A DNA stretch of 64,000 nt from Rhodanobacteraceae bacterium. Its GTDB lineage: Bacteria > Pseudomonadota > Gammaproteobacteria > Xanthomonadales > SZUA-5. A program made the translations under genes and the position numbers. The notes under the pieces are model-generated. The model saw only the letters and a program-made list of their open reading frames with translations. It made no database searches and had not been told where the DNA came from. Below, one piece after another: positions 62,214 through 64,000 of this stretch. Where the stretch lies: NCBI GenBank assembly GCA_016713135.1, contig JADJPR010000006.1:90373-154372 (forward strand), read 5' to 3'. The first letter of the stretch is position 1; each line of letters starts with the position of its first letter.

Positions 62214-63303
62214 TCAGCAGACCGCGGCTACCCAACACGTAGATGTTGCTGCCTTCGACTTCTCGCTGGAGACCGGTTCGAGGTTCTGGTAGGCCTCGAA
62301 GCGCGCAGCCACATGGAATGCCTCATCGGGCGAGCAGTGAAACTCGAACACACCCCGCCCCATCGGCATGTCTGGAATCCGCGGTGGGACGTCGGTTGGC
62401 ACCACGTCGGAAAGATCGACGTCAAGCTCGGTGCCAGCGCTCAGATCGCGAATCCTTGCGCGGGCTTCGGCGCCCCAACTCATGATCAGATATCGCCCGG
62501 AAGGGCTGACGTCAACGGCGAGGTTCGCCAGCGACGTCTCAGACGTGACGATGGCCGTCACCGCGCCTGTGCGCTCATCGATGCGCAATATCTGCACAGC
62601 GGTTGGGCGCCGAAGGGACTGCGCACCCGGCGACCCGGTAAGATGCTCTGTCGGCCCGGCTATAGGAGAACCGTGCGGCTTTCCAGATTTCATCATCCAA
62701 TCGAGGAATGCGATCGATGAGGGTGCCACCTGCGGGTCCCACCAGATGGACGCCACTGTGCGAGGACACTGGGACACGATCGGTTCCGAATGTGTACGCC
62801 TTCTGGAAATCCGGGCTAACCGGAGCCCCAGCGTGACCCTTGTCCCGTGCTGGGTGACCATCCGACCACACACCGCTCGGTTCCGCCTCGAAAATCAGGC
62901 TTCCCATCCAGGAGACGGCCAACGTATTTCTTTGCACCATGGCCAATGACTGTCGGTGGCTGCAAAAGATCGATCCGCTGTCGACATCGACCGCGACCAG
63001 TTTGATCCTTCTGCCGATAGGGCGGCGACCGCGACAGTGTGGTGCGTCAAACAATCCGACCGACGTGAATCCCCAGGAATTCGGGAATGCCGACGTCGGC
63101 AGCAGCAGGCGCGCTGCCATCAAACCATATCGATAGAGGCCTGACTGTACCCCCAGCAGGCCACCGGCGCGGAACACGGTCAATCCATGCATGCCGGTGA
63201 TTTGATCGAAATGGGTGCTGACCCCGCGGTCAGTGACTCCACCGGGGCATTTGCCATCGCGTGCGGCAAGCACCGGCGGGCGACGATTGGTGTCGAGGAC
63301 CAA
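62214..63303 (-). other. Beta-propeller segment of the giant
   Basis: LRIDERTGAVTAIVTSETSL, DVSPSGRYLIMSWG and NIYVLGSRGLLIEVASGQV resemble WD40/TolB blades. They occur in two overlapping frames. Confidence 0.55.
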
Positions 63304-63427
63304 CGGGGAGGCGCTTCAACAACTGGCCGGTGCGCTTTCCGAACCGCACTTCATAACGATCATCGAGTGGCGCGCCGCCCATCCCCGGCGGCGTCAGACG
63401 CCGCCCAACTGGGCCACTACGGAGCCA

Positions 63428-63590
63428 TCCCCGTAGACAGCACTTCTTCGCCCCAGGACGTCGGCACCCGCACCCGGGCCGCCGCCGGTGGCGTCAGGCG
63501 CGCGACGATCTCGGTCTGGTCAGCGCGTCCGTCCCCGTTGGGCGAGAAATAGGGTTCGGTGACGTAGAAGTCAGAGATCCAGTCGTGTCA
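63428..63590 (-). other. SPNGDG module at the right end
   Basis: WISDFYVTEPYFSPNGDGRA (63528-63545 encodes SPNGDG) runs into DQTEIVARLTPPAAARVRV, repeating the module type seen at 59237 and 61608. Confidence 0.6.
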
Positions 63591-64000
63591 GATCGAGAAT
63601 CATGATTTGTCGTCCTCTCGCCCCCTCGGCGATGGCGTTCGCCCTGTCGGCAGCCAATTCGATGCGCAGGGGCGCCATCGGGGCGCCGGATGAATTCGAA
63701 CTCGACCGCGCGCTCTGCGCCGGGCTCGAGGTCCACGAGCCTGGGAAGGCGCCAGCGGCGTCGACGGCGCCCCGTCGGCGGCTAGCCGGTGAAGTTCGAT
63801 TGCGGTACTGGGCACCGGTTGCTGACCGGTATTGCGCAAGGTCGCCGTCGGCGGACGCTTTCGCGCGCCCGGGGCCGGCTAAGCGGGCGTCAGGCGAATA
63901 TCGATGGCGACCAGTTGCAGGACTGGCAGGCTCAGCACCTGCGTCAGCTGCAGCGCAAGATTGTCGCCCTCGTTGGTCTCGGTCAGCTCCGTGCCGACGT

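Larger units (their letters stand above)
54289..64000 (-). pseudogene. 5' part of the same giant protein, read through many frame switches
   Basis: Across 9.7 kb the minus strand codes for one kind of protein (FN3, Ig and propeller modules), but the frame changes more than a dozen times, often every 200-400 bases. Domain sequence continues on each side of the switches and few in-frame substitution stops are seen. At least one switch lies in a G/C homopolymer. The gene runs past the right edge, so its start and signal peptide are not visible. It may be a decaying gene or, more likely, low-quality sequence near a contig end. The separate entries below mark the segments that can be recognised. 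Confidence 0.7.

Overview
The window is GC-rich bacterial DNA. Its gene content suggests a gammaproteobacterium of the Xanthomonadales/Lysobacterales type. The hints are a stand-alone homodimeric-type pyruvate dehydrogenase E1 gene, a REP-associated tyrosine transposase (RAYT) family in several states of decay, very large Calx-beta/Ig/YD-repeat secreted proteins, and a hybrid sensor kinase with an AraC-type output domain. The taxonomic call is inference. Almost all cellular genes lie on the minus strand. No tRNA, rRNA or CRISPR array was seen.

Region 1 (1-20.3 kb) is a secretome block. It holds a glycine-rich/PATR/beta-helix exported protein that runs off the left edge, a 1355-residue one-protein two-component regulator, a 2797-residue FG-GAP/Calx-beta giant, and just upstream of it (14 bp gap) a beta-helix protein whose frame is broken twice. 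Region 2 (20.4-23.4 kb) is an aceE gene whose C-terminal domain is cut off by a 220-bp element with 20-bp terminal inverted repeats. Region 3 (23.5-25.8 kb) has a small exported protein and two adjacent, convergent type II toxin-antitoxin pairs. Region 4 (25.8-31.4 kb) is a copper-handling cluster: multicopper oxidase, TolC-like lipoprotein and Cu(I) P-type ATPase on the minus strand, with a divergent HMA chaperone.

Region 5 (31.5-39.1 kb) is a mobile-element pile-up. A complete IS66 has an exact 8-bp target duplication. An intact RAYT lies head-to-head with a RAYT C-terminal remnant. An IS110-type transposase gene is split by an IS1634-like element, which is itself frameshifted, and is then truncated by two tandem RAYT 5'-end remnants.

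Region 6 (39.2-64 kb) reads leftward as one coupled unit: a giant Ig/FN3/propeller protein (over 14 kb, running off the right edge), a 10.4-kb RHS/YD-repeat protein with an N-terminal transglutaminase-like domain, an AT-richer variable C-terminal tip, and a small acidic protein that is a candidate immunity factor. Three start/stop junctions overlap as ATGA. The giant's 5' two thirds (54.3-64 kb) carry more than a dozen frame switches. They have the look of sequence indels or early decay, because recognisable domains continue across them.

The best candidate for an undescribed system is the coupled giant-RHS-tip-immunity unit. Next are the 220-bp element inside aceE and a shared F-A-[N/D]-G-F-E tag near the C-termini of the two giant secreted proteins.
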